Shown piece after piece: positions 15,680-23,494 of a DNA stretch of 39,311 bases; within the stretch, counting starts at the first letter, position 1, and every line of letters begins with the position of its first letter. The DNA is from DATLEX01 sp035525015 (GTDB taxonomy: Bacteria; Acidobacteriota; Thermoanaerobaculia; Gp7-AA8), in NCBI GenBank assembly GCA_035525015.1, contig DATLFC010000177.1:1-39311 (forward strand), read 5' to 3'. A program made the position numbers and the translations under genes. The notes below the pieces were generated by a model, which worked only from the letters and a program-made list of their open reading frames with translations, did no database searches and was not told the origin of the DNA.

Positions 15680-17353
15680 TCAATAAGCGGGGGAAGCCTG
15701 CCGGGCCCCGACCGCCGCCAGGGCCCGGATGACCAGGTAGATGGCCAGGACGATCAGCACGACGCAGGAGATCCCGTTGACCAGTTCCACCCCGGCGCCG
15801 CCGCGGACCGCTTCGAAGTTCGCGACCGTCAGGCGTCCGAGCGCGTAGAGCGTGGTCACGAGCACGAAGAGCATCGGCAGCAGCGTGAAGGCAATCCGCT
15901 GCCGCCGCTGGTACAGCCAGACCGTGATGGCCAGCAGCGTCAGCGCGGCGAGCAGCTGATTCGACGCGCCGAACAGAGTCCAGAACCTGACCCAGCTCCC
16001 GGACGGCGCGAAGCCGACGAAGTAGACCGGCAACGCAATCGTCGCGAACGTGCCGACCCATCCGCCAAGGCGCGTCGGCCACCGGAGAAGCTCCTGGAGG
16101 ATGTAGCGGCCGAGGCGCGTGCAAACGTCGAGCGTGTCGAAGACGAACGTCGAAAAGGCCATCGCGCCGAACGTGATGGCGAAGTTGCGATACTTCTCGC
16201 CGATGATGATCGTCAGGAAGCTTCCGATGCCGTTGCCGTAGATCGTCCCCGGCTTCAGGTTCGTCAGCTCGCCCTGCGCGACGATCATCACCGTCACCAT
16301 GGCGATGAGAGCCACGAACCCTTCGGCGAGCATTCCCCCGTAGCCGACGGGCTTGATGTGCGTCTCGCTGGCGATCTGCTTCGACGTCGTGCCGGAGCAG
16401 ACCAGCCCGTGAAACCCGGAGCAGGCGCCGCAGGCGATCGTCACGAAGAGGAACGGGAAGAGCAATCCCGTCATCCCGCCGGCGTCCCAGGTCTTGAACG
16501 CCGGCTGCTGGATCTCGTAGCCGCCGAAGAAAATCCCGACGATGCCGAGCGCCAGCGCGAAGTAGAGAACGAACCCGCCGAGATAGCCGCGCGGCTGCAG
16601 AAGCGACCAGACCGGGACCATCGAGGCCACGCAGCAGTACGCCAGAATGATCAGCGCCCAGAGCTTCGCGTCGAGGATGAACAGCGTAGAGAACCGCGTC
16701 CCCAGCCACACCGCGCCGAACGTCGCCGGCACGAAGATCACCGTCAGAAGCCAGAGCGGCGGATTGAGAAAACGCTGCACGCCTCCCATCAGCACCGCCA
16801 GGGCGAGATAGAAGATGCTCGCCGCGGCGACGGCGCCGCCGGGATGAAACGTCACCGCCGCCGCCTCGAGCTCTTCCACGCCGGTGACGAAGCTCCCCGC
16901 GGTGATGTCGGCAAAGGCCACGATCACGTAGACGAGCGCGAGCCAGATGAAACCGAGCATGGCCATCCCGGCTCGTGCGCCGAGGTGCTCGCGGGTGATG
17001 TCGGCGATCGACCGTGCGCCGTGGCGGACGGATGCGGCCAGCGCGAGGAAGTCGTGCACCGCGCCGATCAGCACCACGCCCAGCCCGATCCAGAGAAGAC
17101 ACGGCAGCCATCCGAACGCCTGCACGGCGATGATCGGGCCGGCGATCGGCCCCGCCGCGGCGATGGCGGCGAAGTGCTGCCCGAAAAGATAGAACGGTCG
17201 CGTCGGCACGAAGTCGACGCCGTCGTTGACCGCGTGCGCCGGCGTCTCGGCGTCGGGATCGAGCCCCATCTGCCGGCTGACCCATGCCCCGTAGAACCTG
17301 TATGCGGCGGCGATCAGAACGATGAACGCGACGGCGATCAGCGCGAGGCTCAC
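15680..17353 (-). CDS. cstA: CstA-family carbon starvation / pyruvate transporter
   Basis: Polytopic membrane protein of 557 residues with about 14-16 hydrophobic helices. Family marks include FYGAWVSRQMGLDPDAETPA, the stretch FAAIAAAGPIAGPIIAVQAFG, RHGARSIADITREHLG, and FVTIACGACSGFHGLVCSGTTSKQI. CstA proteins import pyruvate or peptides, often under carbon limitation. It is shorter than E. coli CstA (701) but within the range of the short subfamily. I choose the GTG at 17353 as start: codons upstream of it come from the inverted repeat at 17369-17459 (read as RYARND), so the longer open frame is an artefact. Confidence 0.88.
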   Translation of the reverse strand: MSLALIAVAFIVLIAAAYRFYGAWVSRQMGLDPDAETPAHAVNDGVDFVPTRPFYLFGQHFAAIAAAGPIAGPIIAVQAFGWLPCLLWIGLGVVLIGAVHDFLALAASVRHGARSIADITREHLGARAGMAMLGFIWLALVYVIVAFADITAGSFVTGVEELEAAAVTFHPGGAVAAASIFYLALAVLMGGVQRFLNPPLWLLTVIFVPATFGAVWLGTRFSTLFILDAKLWALIILAYCCVASMVPVWSLLQPRGYLGGFVLYFALALGIVGIFFGGYEIQQPAFKTWDAGGMTGLLFPFLFVTIACGACSGFHGLVCSGTTSKQIASETHIKPVGYGGMLAEGFVALIAMVTVMIVAQGELTNLKPGTIYGNGIGSFLTIIIGEKYRNFAITFGAMAFSTFVFDTLDVCTRLGRYILQELLRWPTRLGGWVGTFATIALPVYFVGFAPSGSWVRFWTLFGASNQLLAALTLLAITVWLYQRRQRIAFTLLPMLFVLVTTLYALGRLTVANFEAVRGGAGVELVNGISCVVLIVLAIYLVIRALAAVGARQASPAY

Positions 17354-17368
17354 CCGGAGATTGTAAAT

Positions 17369-17459
17369 GTCATTCCGAGCGTAGCGAGGAATCTGGGCGG
17401 GAGGAGGCACGGTACGCGCGCCGCCAGCCGCCCAGATTCCTCGCTACGCTCGGAATGAC
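17369..17459. repeat. 32-bp perfect inverted repeat upstream of cstA
   Basis: Left arm 17369-17400 begins GTCATTCCGAGCGTAGCGAG; the right arm 17428-17459 is its exact reverse complement over 32 bp, separated by 27 nt. It sits between the GNAT gene and cstA, which run the same way, so the hairpin may end the upstream transcript or form the cstA leader. A diverged half-copy of the same element ends the methyltransferase gene at 26890. Confidence 0.9.
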
Positions 17460-17464
17460 GGTCA

Positions 17465-17737
17465 TCACTCCTCGACCAGGTCGCGGTATTCCGGATGACG
17501 CTCGATGTATTTCGCCATGTAGGAGCACTCCGGCACGACCTTCAACCCCTCGGCCCTGGCGTGATCGAGCGCCGCCTTCGCCAGCTGCCCGGCGATGCCG
17601 CGCCCTTCGAGCTCCGGCGGGACCTTGGTGTGCGTCAGGGTCATGCGCCCAGGCTCGAGGTCGTAAGCCGCCACCGCGAGGGCGCCGTCAACCTGCGCTT
17701 CGAATTGCGATTCCTTCTCGTTGTTCGTCACTTTCAT
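17465..17737 (-). CDS. Small YjdJ-type GNAT N-acetyltransferase
   Basis: Compact protein of 90 residues of the single-domain GNAT group. The acetyl-CoA binding stretch reads HTKVPPELEGRGIAGQLAKAAL, and the C-terminal part VVPECSYMAKYIERHPEY is characteristic of this small subfamily (typically 90-100 residues). Substrate unknown. Its ATG overlaps the GluQ stop codon (ATGA), so the two are co-translated. The stop codon lies 5 nt from the 32-bp inverted repeat. Confidence 0.85.
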   Translation of the reverse strand: MKVTNNEKESQFEAQVDGALAVAAYDLEPGRMTLTHTKVPPELEGRGIAGQLAKAALDHARAEGLKVVPECSYMAKYIERHPEYRDLVEE

Positions 17738-18591
17738 GGGCGCTCTTTCTTCATGAATTGGACCAGCGCCTCCTCGAGCGTCGTCGCCGCCAGCCCGAGA
17801 TGCGCGAGGGCGCCGGCGAGACTCTCCCGCACGCGTCTCTCGTCCAGCGACGGCAGCGGCAGGGCGCCGTCGCGTTTGCCGAGCTTGGAGCCGTCGGGGG
17901 CGAGGACGACCGGCAGGTGCGCATATTCCGGCTGCGCGTAGCCGAGCGCCTCCTGCAGGGCGATCTGCCTGGCGGTCGACGAAAGAAGGTCGGCGCCGCG
18001 CACGACCTGCGTCACTCCCTGTGCCGCATCGTCGACCACGACCGCGAGCTGGTAGGCGAAGACGCCGTCGGCCCGTTTCACGACGAAGTCGCCGGTCGCC
18101 GCGGCCACGTTCTCTTCGACCGTTTCGACCACGCGGTCGTCGAAGCGGATGACGCGGTCGGGCGCGCGAAAGCGGACCGCCCGCGCCTCACGGCCAGCCG
18201 GCAATCCCGCGCGGCAGCTGCCGGGATAGATCCGCTCGGAAGGATCGCTGGCTGCCGGAGCCGACGCCGCCCGCTGCAGCTCGGCCCGCGAGCAGGCGCA
18301 ATCGAAAAGATGACCGCCGGAGCGAAGCTCGACCAGCGCCTCTTCATACAGCGCGATTCGCTCCGACTGCCGCACCACCTCGCCGTCCCAATCCAGCCCG
18401 TATCGCTCGAGCGCACCGAGGATCTCGCTCTCGGCGCCGGCAACGACGCGCGGCCGGTCGAGATCCTCCACCCGCACGAGCCACCGCCCCCCTGCCGCCC
18501 GGGCGAACAGCCACGACCCGACGGCCGCCACCAGGCTCCCCTGATGCAGCGGCCCGGTCGGCGACGGAGCGAAGCGGCCGGTGACGGTCAT
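17734..18591 (-). CDS. gluQ: Glutamyl-Q tRNA(Asp) synthetase GluQRS
   Basis: Truncated glutamyl-tRNA synthetase paralogue of 285 residues, lacking the anticodon-binding domain, that transfers glutamate to queuosine in tRNA(Asp). It opens with GRFAPSPTGPLHQGSLVAA (the HIGH-equivalent is LHQG). The zinc site is visible as CAC ... YPGSC, and the KMSKS-like motif is SKLGKRDGA. Start ATG at 18591 lies 18 bp from the divergent dehydrogenase start; the frame extends upstream but only as the antisense of that gene. Confidence 0.93.
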   Translation of the reverse strand: MTVTGRFAPSPTGPLHQGSLVAAVGSWLFARAAGGRWLVRVEDLDRPRVVAGAESEILGALERYGLDWDGEVVRQSERIALYEEALVELRSGGHLFDCACSRAELQRAASAPAASDPSERIYPGSCRAGLPAGREARAVRFRAPDRVIRFDDRVVETVEENVAAATGDFVVKRADGVFAYQLAVVVDDAAQGVTQVVRGADLLSSTARQIALQEALGYAQPEYAHLPVVLAPDGSKLGKRDGALPLPSLDERRVRESLAGALAHLGLAATTLEEALVQFMKKERP

Positions 18592-18599
18592 GGTGTAAT
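18591..18599 (+). promoter_or_regulatory. Extended -10 promoter of the 2-hydroxyacid dehydrogenase gene
   Basis: TGGTGTAAT fits the extended -10 pattern TGn-TATAAT with one mismatch. It ends 10 nt before the ATG at 18610, so transcription would begin at or next to the start codon. No Shine-Dalgarno is present. It overlaps the first codon of the divergent gluQ gene. Confidence 0.4.
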
Positions 18600-18609
18600 C
18601 GCGGACTTC

Positions 18610-19527
18610 ATGAGCGTGAGCATCGGAATCATAGGCACAGGATGGGTCGGATCGAGCGTGGCCATTTCCACGCTGCACAGCGGCGTGTGCACCGAGCTGC
18701 TCCTCTATGACCTGCGCGAGGAGGTCGCCGCGGGGGACGCGATGGACCTGTCGCACGGCGCGTCGTTCTACCCGCCGGCATCCGTCCGCACCGCCTCGAT
18801 CAAGGAGATGCGCCGCTGCAACGCCGTGGTGGTGACGGCCGGACGCGGCGGCCGCCCGAACGAATCACGGCTCGATCTGCTCAAGGACAACGCGGCCACC
18901 GTCCGGAGCATCGGACAGACGTTCGCCGGTTACGAAGGGCTGCTCGTCGTCGTCACCAATCCGGTGGATGTGCTGACACACGTCATCCGCGAAGCCTCCG
19001 GACTGCCCGCGGCCCGGGTCATCGGCACCGGCACGATGCTCGACACGGCGCGGCTCCGGCAGCGCCTTGGCGAGGAGCTGCGGATCGATCCCCGCTCCGT
19101 CCACGCCCAGGTGGTCGGAGAGCACGGCGATTCGGAAGTCGTCCTCTGGTCGGGCGCGCGCGCCGGCGGAACGCCGCTGCGGCAATGGCCGGGATGGAGC
19201 GCCGAGCGCGAGGCCGCAATCGCGACCGAGGTCCGCACCGCGGCCTACGAGATCATCCGGCGGAAGGGCGCCACGAACCACGCCATCGGTCTCGTCACCG
19301 CGGCGCTGCTGAAGTGGGCCCTGCGCGGCGACCGCCGCGTCATCACCGTTTCGCGCGTCCACGAAGACATCGAAGGAGTCCGCGACGTCGCACTCTCCCT
19401 TCCGGTCGTCGTGACGCCGCGCGGCGCCGAGCAGGTGATCGTGCCGGAGATGACAAAGGAAGAGCGCGCCGCGCTCCAACGTTCCGCCGCAGTCCTGCGG
19501 AGAGCGATCGAATCGGTGAACGGCTAA
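18610..19527 (+). CDS. L-lactate/malate dehydrogenase family enzyme, specificity uncertain
   Basis: NAD-dependent 2-hydroxyacid dehydrogenase of 305 residues. Rossmann motif GIIGTGWVGS at the N-terminus; catalytic His172 in GEHGDSE; the Asp145 and Arg148 pair in LDTAR; substrate-carboxylate region near KGATNHAIG. In the mobile loop (TAGRGGRPNESR, residues 76-87) the position that is Gln in lactate and Arg in malate dehydrogenases is Gly81. The following Glu85 is as in lactate dehydrogenases. So the fold and chemistry are clear but neither pyruvate nor oxaloacetate can be assumed. The gene converges on glgP across a 179-bp palindrome that contains its stop codon. Confidence 0.85.
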   Translation: MSVSIGIIGTGWVGSSVAISTLHSGVCTELLLYDLREEVAAGDAMDLSHGASFYPPASVRTASIKEMRRCNAVVVTAGRGGRPNESRLDLLKDNAATVRSIGQTFAGYEGLLVVVTNPVDVLTHVIREASGLPAARVIGTGTMLDTARLRQRLGEELRIDPRSVHAQVVGEHGDSEVVLWSGARAGGTPLRQWPGWSAEREAAIATEVRTAAYEIIRRKGATNHAIGLVTAALLKWALRGDRRVITVSRVHEDIEGVRDVALSLPVVVTPRGAEQVIVPEMTKEERAALQRSAAVLRRAIESVNG

Positions 19528-19700
19528 CCGTTAAGGAAGCTCTGCACAACGCCGTGCCTTCTCCCCGCTTGCGGGGAGAAGGTGCCGCGAAGCGGCGGAT
19601 GAGGGGTTGCAATCGCCGCCCCTCACCCGGCCTTCGGCCACCCTCTCCCCGCTCGCGCGGGGAGAGGGCACCTTATGCAGAGGTTCCTTAAGGGTTAACC
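19522..19700. repeat. 179-bp nested palindromic (MITE-like) intergenic element
   Basis: Outer arms 19522-19549 and 19673-19700 match in 24 of 28 positions as an inverted repeat (TTAAGGAAGCTCTGCA-type core). Inside lie a perfect 12-bp hairpin CCTTCTCCCCGC/GCGGGGAGAAGG (19557-19582), GCCGC-GAA-GCGGC, TGAGGGG/CCCCTCA, GGCC-TTC-GGCC and a second 12-bp hairpin CCCTCTCCCCGC/GCGGGGAGAGGG (19641-19668). The stop codons of both convergent genes (19525-19527 and 19695-19697) fall in the outer arms. No transposase is encoded. It likely acts as a two-way terminator. Confidence 0.85.
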
Positions 19701-22139
19701 GTGGACAGGCTCCGCCTTCCAGATCTCCCGCGCGTACTCGGCGACCGTCCGATCGGACGAGAAGAAGGCGCTGCGGGCGACGTTCAGGATCGAGCGGCGG
19801 TTCCAATCCTCGCGCGCGAGCCAGGCGGCGGCCGCCGTTTCCTGCATGTCGACGTACGAGCGGAAGTCGGCGCAGTGGAAGTAGCGGTCGTTGGTCATGA
19901 GGATGTCGACGAGCGGCCGGTAGGCGCCGTCGCCGAGGCCGCCGATCGTCTGGATGACGCGCTGCAGCTCGGGATCCCGCTCGATGAACGATTGCGCGCG
20001 AGAGCCTTCCCGCCGCAGCGCGTCGATCTCCTCGGCCGACTTCCCGAAGACGAACATGTTTTCCGGCTCCACGTCGGCGCGGATCTCGATGTTCGCGCCG
20101 TCGAGCGTGCCGATGATGACGGCGCCGTTCATGATCGCCTTCATGCAGCCGGTGCCGGAGGCCTCGGTTCCGGCGGTGGAGATCTGCTCGGAGAGCTCCG
20201 TGGCCGGGAAAAGAATCTCCGCCCAGGAGACGTCGTAATTCGCGACGAAGACGACGTTGAGCAGCGCGGCCGCGCGCGGGCTGCGATGGACCAGCGCGGC
20301 GATGTCGTGAACCAGGCGGATGATCAGCTTGGCGATGGCGTAGCTCGGCGCGGCCTTCCCGGCGAAGATGATGGTCCGCGGTACGACCTCCCGTCCGTCG
20401 TTGATGCGGTGATACAGCGCGATCGCGTGCATCGCATTCAGGAGCTGCCGCTTGTACTCGTGAATGCGCTTGATCTGCACGTCGAAGATCGAGTCGAGGT
20501 CGACCGCCACGGTCTGTTGCAGGCGGAGGCAGCGCGCCAGCACTTCCTTGCGCCGCCGCTTCATCGCCGTCCACCGCTCCTGAAACGCGGGGTCGCCGGC
20601 CTTCGGCTCCAGCGCAGCGAGGCGGACGAGATCGCGCGGCCACTCCGGCCCGGCCACTTCCGTGAGCAGCGCCGCCAGCTCAGGGTTGCTCTGGTGGATC
20701 CAGCGCCGCGGCGTCACGCCATTCGTTTTGTTCGTGAATTTGCGGGGATAGAAGCGATGGAAGTCGCGGAAGATGCGATTCTTGAGCAGCTGCGAGTGCA
20801 GCATGGCCACGCCGTTCACCGTGTGGCTGCCGACCACGGCGAGATGGGCCATGCGGACTCTCCCCGTCGCATCGTCGACGATGGCCATGCGGGCGACGCG
20901 ATCTTCATCGCCGGCGCCGTCGGCTGCCAGCGACTCGCGGAAGCGGCGGTCGATCTCGTCGATGATCTGCATGTGGCGCGGGAGGAGGCGCTGCATCAGC
21001 TCGCGCGACCACGTCTCGAGCGCCTCCGGCAGCACGGTGTGATTCGTGTAGGCGAATACCCGTTCGCAGATCCACCAGGCCCGGCTCCACTCCAGCCCCT
21101 CGATGTCGACGAGGATGCGCATCATCTCCGGGATGGCGATCGTCGGGTGCGTATCGTTGAGCTGCACGGCGACCTTGTCCGGAAGCTCTTCCCACGACCG
21201 CCCCGGATACTTCTTGAAGCGCCGCATCACGTCCTGCATCGTCGCGGAGGTGAAGAAGTACTGCTGCTGGAGGCGCAGCTCTCGGCCGGCGTACTGGTCA
21301 TCCGGCGGATAGAGGACCCTGGAGATGTTCTCGCTGCGGTTCTTGTCCTCGACCGCGGCCACGTACGCGCCGGCGTTGAACTTCGCCAGGTCGAACTCCC
21401 GGCTCGACTTCGCCGCCCAGAGGCGCAGTGAGTTGACGACGTCGTTGCGGAATCCGGGAACGGCCATGTCGTAGGCCATGGCGTAAACGTCTTCGGTGTC
21501 GATCCAGCGATAGCGGCCGCGCCCTTCGTCGTCCGTGTAGTGCTCGACGCGCCCGAAGAACTTCACCGGGAAGAGCACGTCGGGACGCGGCACCTCCCAC
21601 GGGTTTCCGTAGCGCAGCCAGCTGTCGGGCGCCTCGGTCTGCACGCCGCCGACGATGTGCTGCCGGAAAATGCCGTACTCGTAGCGGATGCCGTAACCGT
21701 AGAAGGGGATGCCGAGCGTCGCGGCGGAATCGAGAAAGCAGGCCGCGAGGCGCCCGAGACCGCCGTTGCCGAGACCGGCGTCGCTCTCACTCTCGGCCAG
21801 CTCGTCGATCGAGTAGCCGAGGCGGTTCATCGCCTCGACGATCTCCCGCTCCGCGCCGAGATTGATCGCGCTGCTGACCAGGAGACGTCCCAGCAGAAAC
21901 TCCAGCGACAGGTAATAGACCCGCTTGGCGTCGACGCGATAGTAGGTGTCCTGCGTCCGGAACCAGCGATCCATCAGCCGGTCTCGGACCGTATAGGCCA
22001 GGGCGTGAAAGACGTCGAGATCGGTGGCGTTGAAGTGGTCGCGCGCGACCGAATACATCATCCGGTTCGCGAACGTCTCGATGATCGCGTCGGGGTCGAG
22101 TCCGCCGGGTGACGGCTTGGGGATCTCGGGTTGGGACAT
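19695..22139 (-). CDS. glgP: Glycogen/alpha-glucan phosphorylase
   Basis: PLP-dependent phosphorylase of 814 residues that releases glucose-1-phosphate from glycogen. Conserved segments include AGLGNGGLGRLAACFLDS, GIPFYGYGIRYEYGIF, YKRQLLNAMHA, IIFAGKAAPSYAIAK and the PLP-lysine region EASGTGCMKAIMNGA followed by IGTLDGANIEI. The usual GTSNMK reads GTGCMK here, but the PLP lysine is kept. The start ATG (22139) follows from the family N-terminus; the open frame further upstream is only translated heptamer repeat. Stop codon lies in the palindrome shared with the convergent dehydrogenase. Confidence 0.95.
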   Translation of the reverse strand: MSQPEIPKPSPGGLDPDAIIETFANRMMYSVARDHFNATDLDVFHALAYTVRDRLMDRWFRTQDTYYRVDAKRVYYLSLEFLLGRLLVSSAINLGAEREIVEAMNRLGYSIDELAESESDAGLGNGGLGRLAACFLDSAATLGIPFYGYGIRYEYGIFRQHIVGGVQTEAPDSWLRYGNPWEVPRPDVLFPVKFFGRVEHYTDDEGRGRYRWIDTEDVYAMAYDMAVPGFRNDVVNSLRLWAAKSSREFDLAKFNAGAYVAAVEDKNRSENISRVLYPPDDQYAGRELRLQQQYFFTSATMQDVMRRFKKYPGRSWEELPDKVAVQLNDTHPTIAIPEMMRILVDIEGLEWSRAWWICERVFAYTNHTVLPEALETWSRELMQRLLPRHMQIIDEIDRRFRESLAADGAGDEDRVARMAIVDDATGRVRMAHLAVVGSHTVNGVAMLHSQLLKNRIFRDFHRFYPRKFTNKTNGVTPRRWIHQSNPELAALLTEVAGPEWPRDLVRLAALEPKAGDPAFQERWTAMKRRRKEVLARCLRLQQTVAVDLDSIFDVQIKRIHEYKRQLLNAMHAIALYHRINDGREVVPRTIIFAGKAAPSYAIAKLIIRLVHDIAALVHRSPRAAALLNVVFVANYDVSWAEILFPATELSEQISTAGTEASGTGCMKAIMNGAVIIGTLDGANIEIRADVEPENMFVFGKSAEEIDALRREGSRAQSFIERDPELQRVIQTIGGLGDGAYRPLVDILMTNDRYFHCADFRSYVDMQETAAAAWLAREDWNRRSILNVARSAFFSSDRTVAEYAREIWKAEPVHG

Positions 22140-22163
22140 GGATGGACCGCGATTGATTTTAGC

Positions 22164-22234
22164 GTTGTTCGTTGTTCGTTGTTCGTTGTTCGTCCCGCCC
22201 CCCCGCGAACAACGGACAACGAACAACGAACAAC
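22164..22234. repeat. Inverted array of heptamers (4 x GTTGTTC / 4 x GAACAAC)
   Basis: Four tandem copies of GTTGTTC (22164-22191) face four copies of GAACAAC (22207-22234; the second reads GGACAAC) across a 15-nt spacer. The RNA would form a 28-bp stem with one mismatch. It fills the gap between the fah stop (22240) and the glgP start (22139), both on the minus strand, and so may separate the tyrosine-catabolism transcript from glgP. Confidence 0.9.
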
Positions 22235-22239
22235 GAATC

Positions 22240-23487
22240 TCAATCGTGTCTGGCCGCCGCCACCACTCCCCTGCACTCGCCGAAGCCGATGCGCACGGCG
22301 CCCTCCCGCTCGCACCAGCCGCGCAGGATCACTTCGTCGCCGTCGCTGAGGAACGTGCGCGTCTCGCCGGTCGGCAGCTCGAGCGGTTCGGTGCCGCGCC
22401 ACGTCCGTTCCAGAAGGCAGCCGCGCGATTCCTTCTCCGCGCCGGAGACGGTTCCGCTGGCCAGAAGGTCGCCCGGGCGGAGATTGCAGCCGTTCGACGT
22501 GTGATGCGCGATCAGCTGCGCGATCGTCCAGTACATGTCGCGTAAGTTGCCGAGGCTGATGCGGGAGGGATCGATGTTCTCCTCGCGCATCCGCTGGGAC
22601 CGGATCGACACCTCGAGCGTCAGGTCGAGCGCGCGATCCTCATCGAGCGCGAGATACGGCAGCGGATTCGGGTCTCCCTCCGGCCGCGCCTTCGGCGGAA
22701 CGCGGAACGGCTCGAGCGCGTCGAGCGTGACCACCCACGGCGAGACCGACGTGGCGAAGCTCTTGGCCAGGAACGGGCCGAGCGGCTGGTACTCCCACGT
22801 CTGGATGTCGCGCGCGGACCAGTCATTGACGAGGCAGAGTCCGAACACGCTCTGCTCGGCCTCGTGGATGTGGACGGGGTCGCCGAGCTCGTTGCCGCGG
22901 CCGATCAGAACGCCGACCTCCATCTCGTAATCGAGCCGCTCCGAGGCGCCGAACCGAGGCGGCGAGGAAGGGTCGGGCTGCGTCTGGCCCTGCGGGCGCT
23001 GCACCGGCGTTCCGCTGGCGACGATCGATGAAGCGCGGCCGTGGTATCCGACCGGAAGCCACTTGTAATTCGGCAGCAGCGGGTTGTCGGGACGGAACAT
23101 CGAGCCGACGTTCGTGGCGTGATGGATCGAGGCGTAGAAGTCGGTGTAATCGCCGATCGTGCACGGCACGAGCATCTCCACGTCGCGCTGCGCCACGAGA
23201 TGCTTCGTCACGGCCTCGCGATCGGGTGAGTCCTCGGCCAGCAGCTCGGTCAGGCGCGCCCGGAGCCGCCGCGCGGCATCACGGCCGCGCGACATCAGCT
23301 CGTTCAGCGTCCCGCGCGTGCAGGCCCACTCGCTGATCAGCCCCGCTTCATGGCAGGCGGCGAGATTCAGGATCTGATCGCCGATGGCGACGCCGATCCG
23401 CCCCTCCCCCGCGCGGTAGACGCCGAAGGGAAGATTCTGGAGCGGAAAATCGGCGTGGCCGTTGGCCGAATCGACGAAGCTCTTCAT
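22240..23487 (-). CDS. fahA: Fumarylacetoacetase
   Basis: Enzyme of 415 residues that splits fumarylacetoacetate to fumarate and acetoacetate, the last step of tyrosine breakdown. The N-terminal domain begins SFVDSANGHADFPLQNLPFGV, as in eukaryotic and bacterial Fah. Active-site and metal segments include DFYASIHHATNVG, DYEMEVGVLIGRGNELG, and VFGLCLVNDWSARDIQ. Length equals that of true Fah (about 420), not the shorter FahA-like hydrolases. It lies 7 nt behind an uncharacterised gene and in a row with hmgA. Confidence 0.96.
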   Translation of the reverse strand: MKSFVDSANGHADFPLQNLPFGVYRAGEGRIGVAIGDQILNLAACHEAGLISEWACTRGTLNELMSRGRDAARRLRARLTELLAEDSPDREAVTKHLVAQRDVEMLVPCTIGDYTDFYASIHHATNVGSMFRPDNPLLPNYKWLPVGYHGRASSIVASGTPVQRPQGQTQPDPSSPPRFGASERLDYEMEVGVLIGRGNELGDPVHIHEAEQSVFGLCLVNDWSARDIQTWEYQPLGPFLAKSFATSVSPWVVTLDALEPFRVPPKARPEGDPNPLPYLALDEDRALDLTLEVSIRSQRMREENIDPSRISLGNLRDMYWTIAQLIAHHTSNGCNLRPGDLLASGTVSGAEKESRGCLLERTWRGTEPLELPTGETRTFLSDGDEVILRGWCEREGAVRIGFGECRGVVAAARHD

Positions 23488-23494
23488 GTCGTTG

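Noticed and set aside
18610..19527. Firm assignment as malate dehydrogenase
   Set aside because: The Arg that selects oxaloacetate is replaced by Gly, so a family-level name is safer.
19522..19700. Complete insertion sequence
   Set aside because: Only 179 bp and no transposase; at most a non-autonomous element.
22140..22226. N-terminal extension of the glgP frame
   Set aside because: Encoded by heptamer repeats; phosphorylase homology begins just after 22139.
22164..22234. CRISPR array
   Set aside because: Units are 7 nt without spacers and in two facing orientations; no cas genes in the window.
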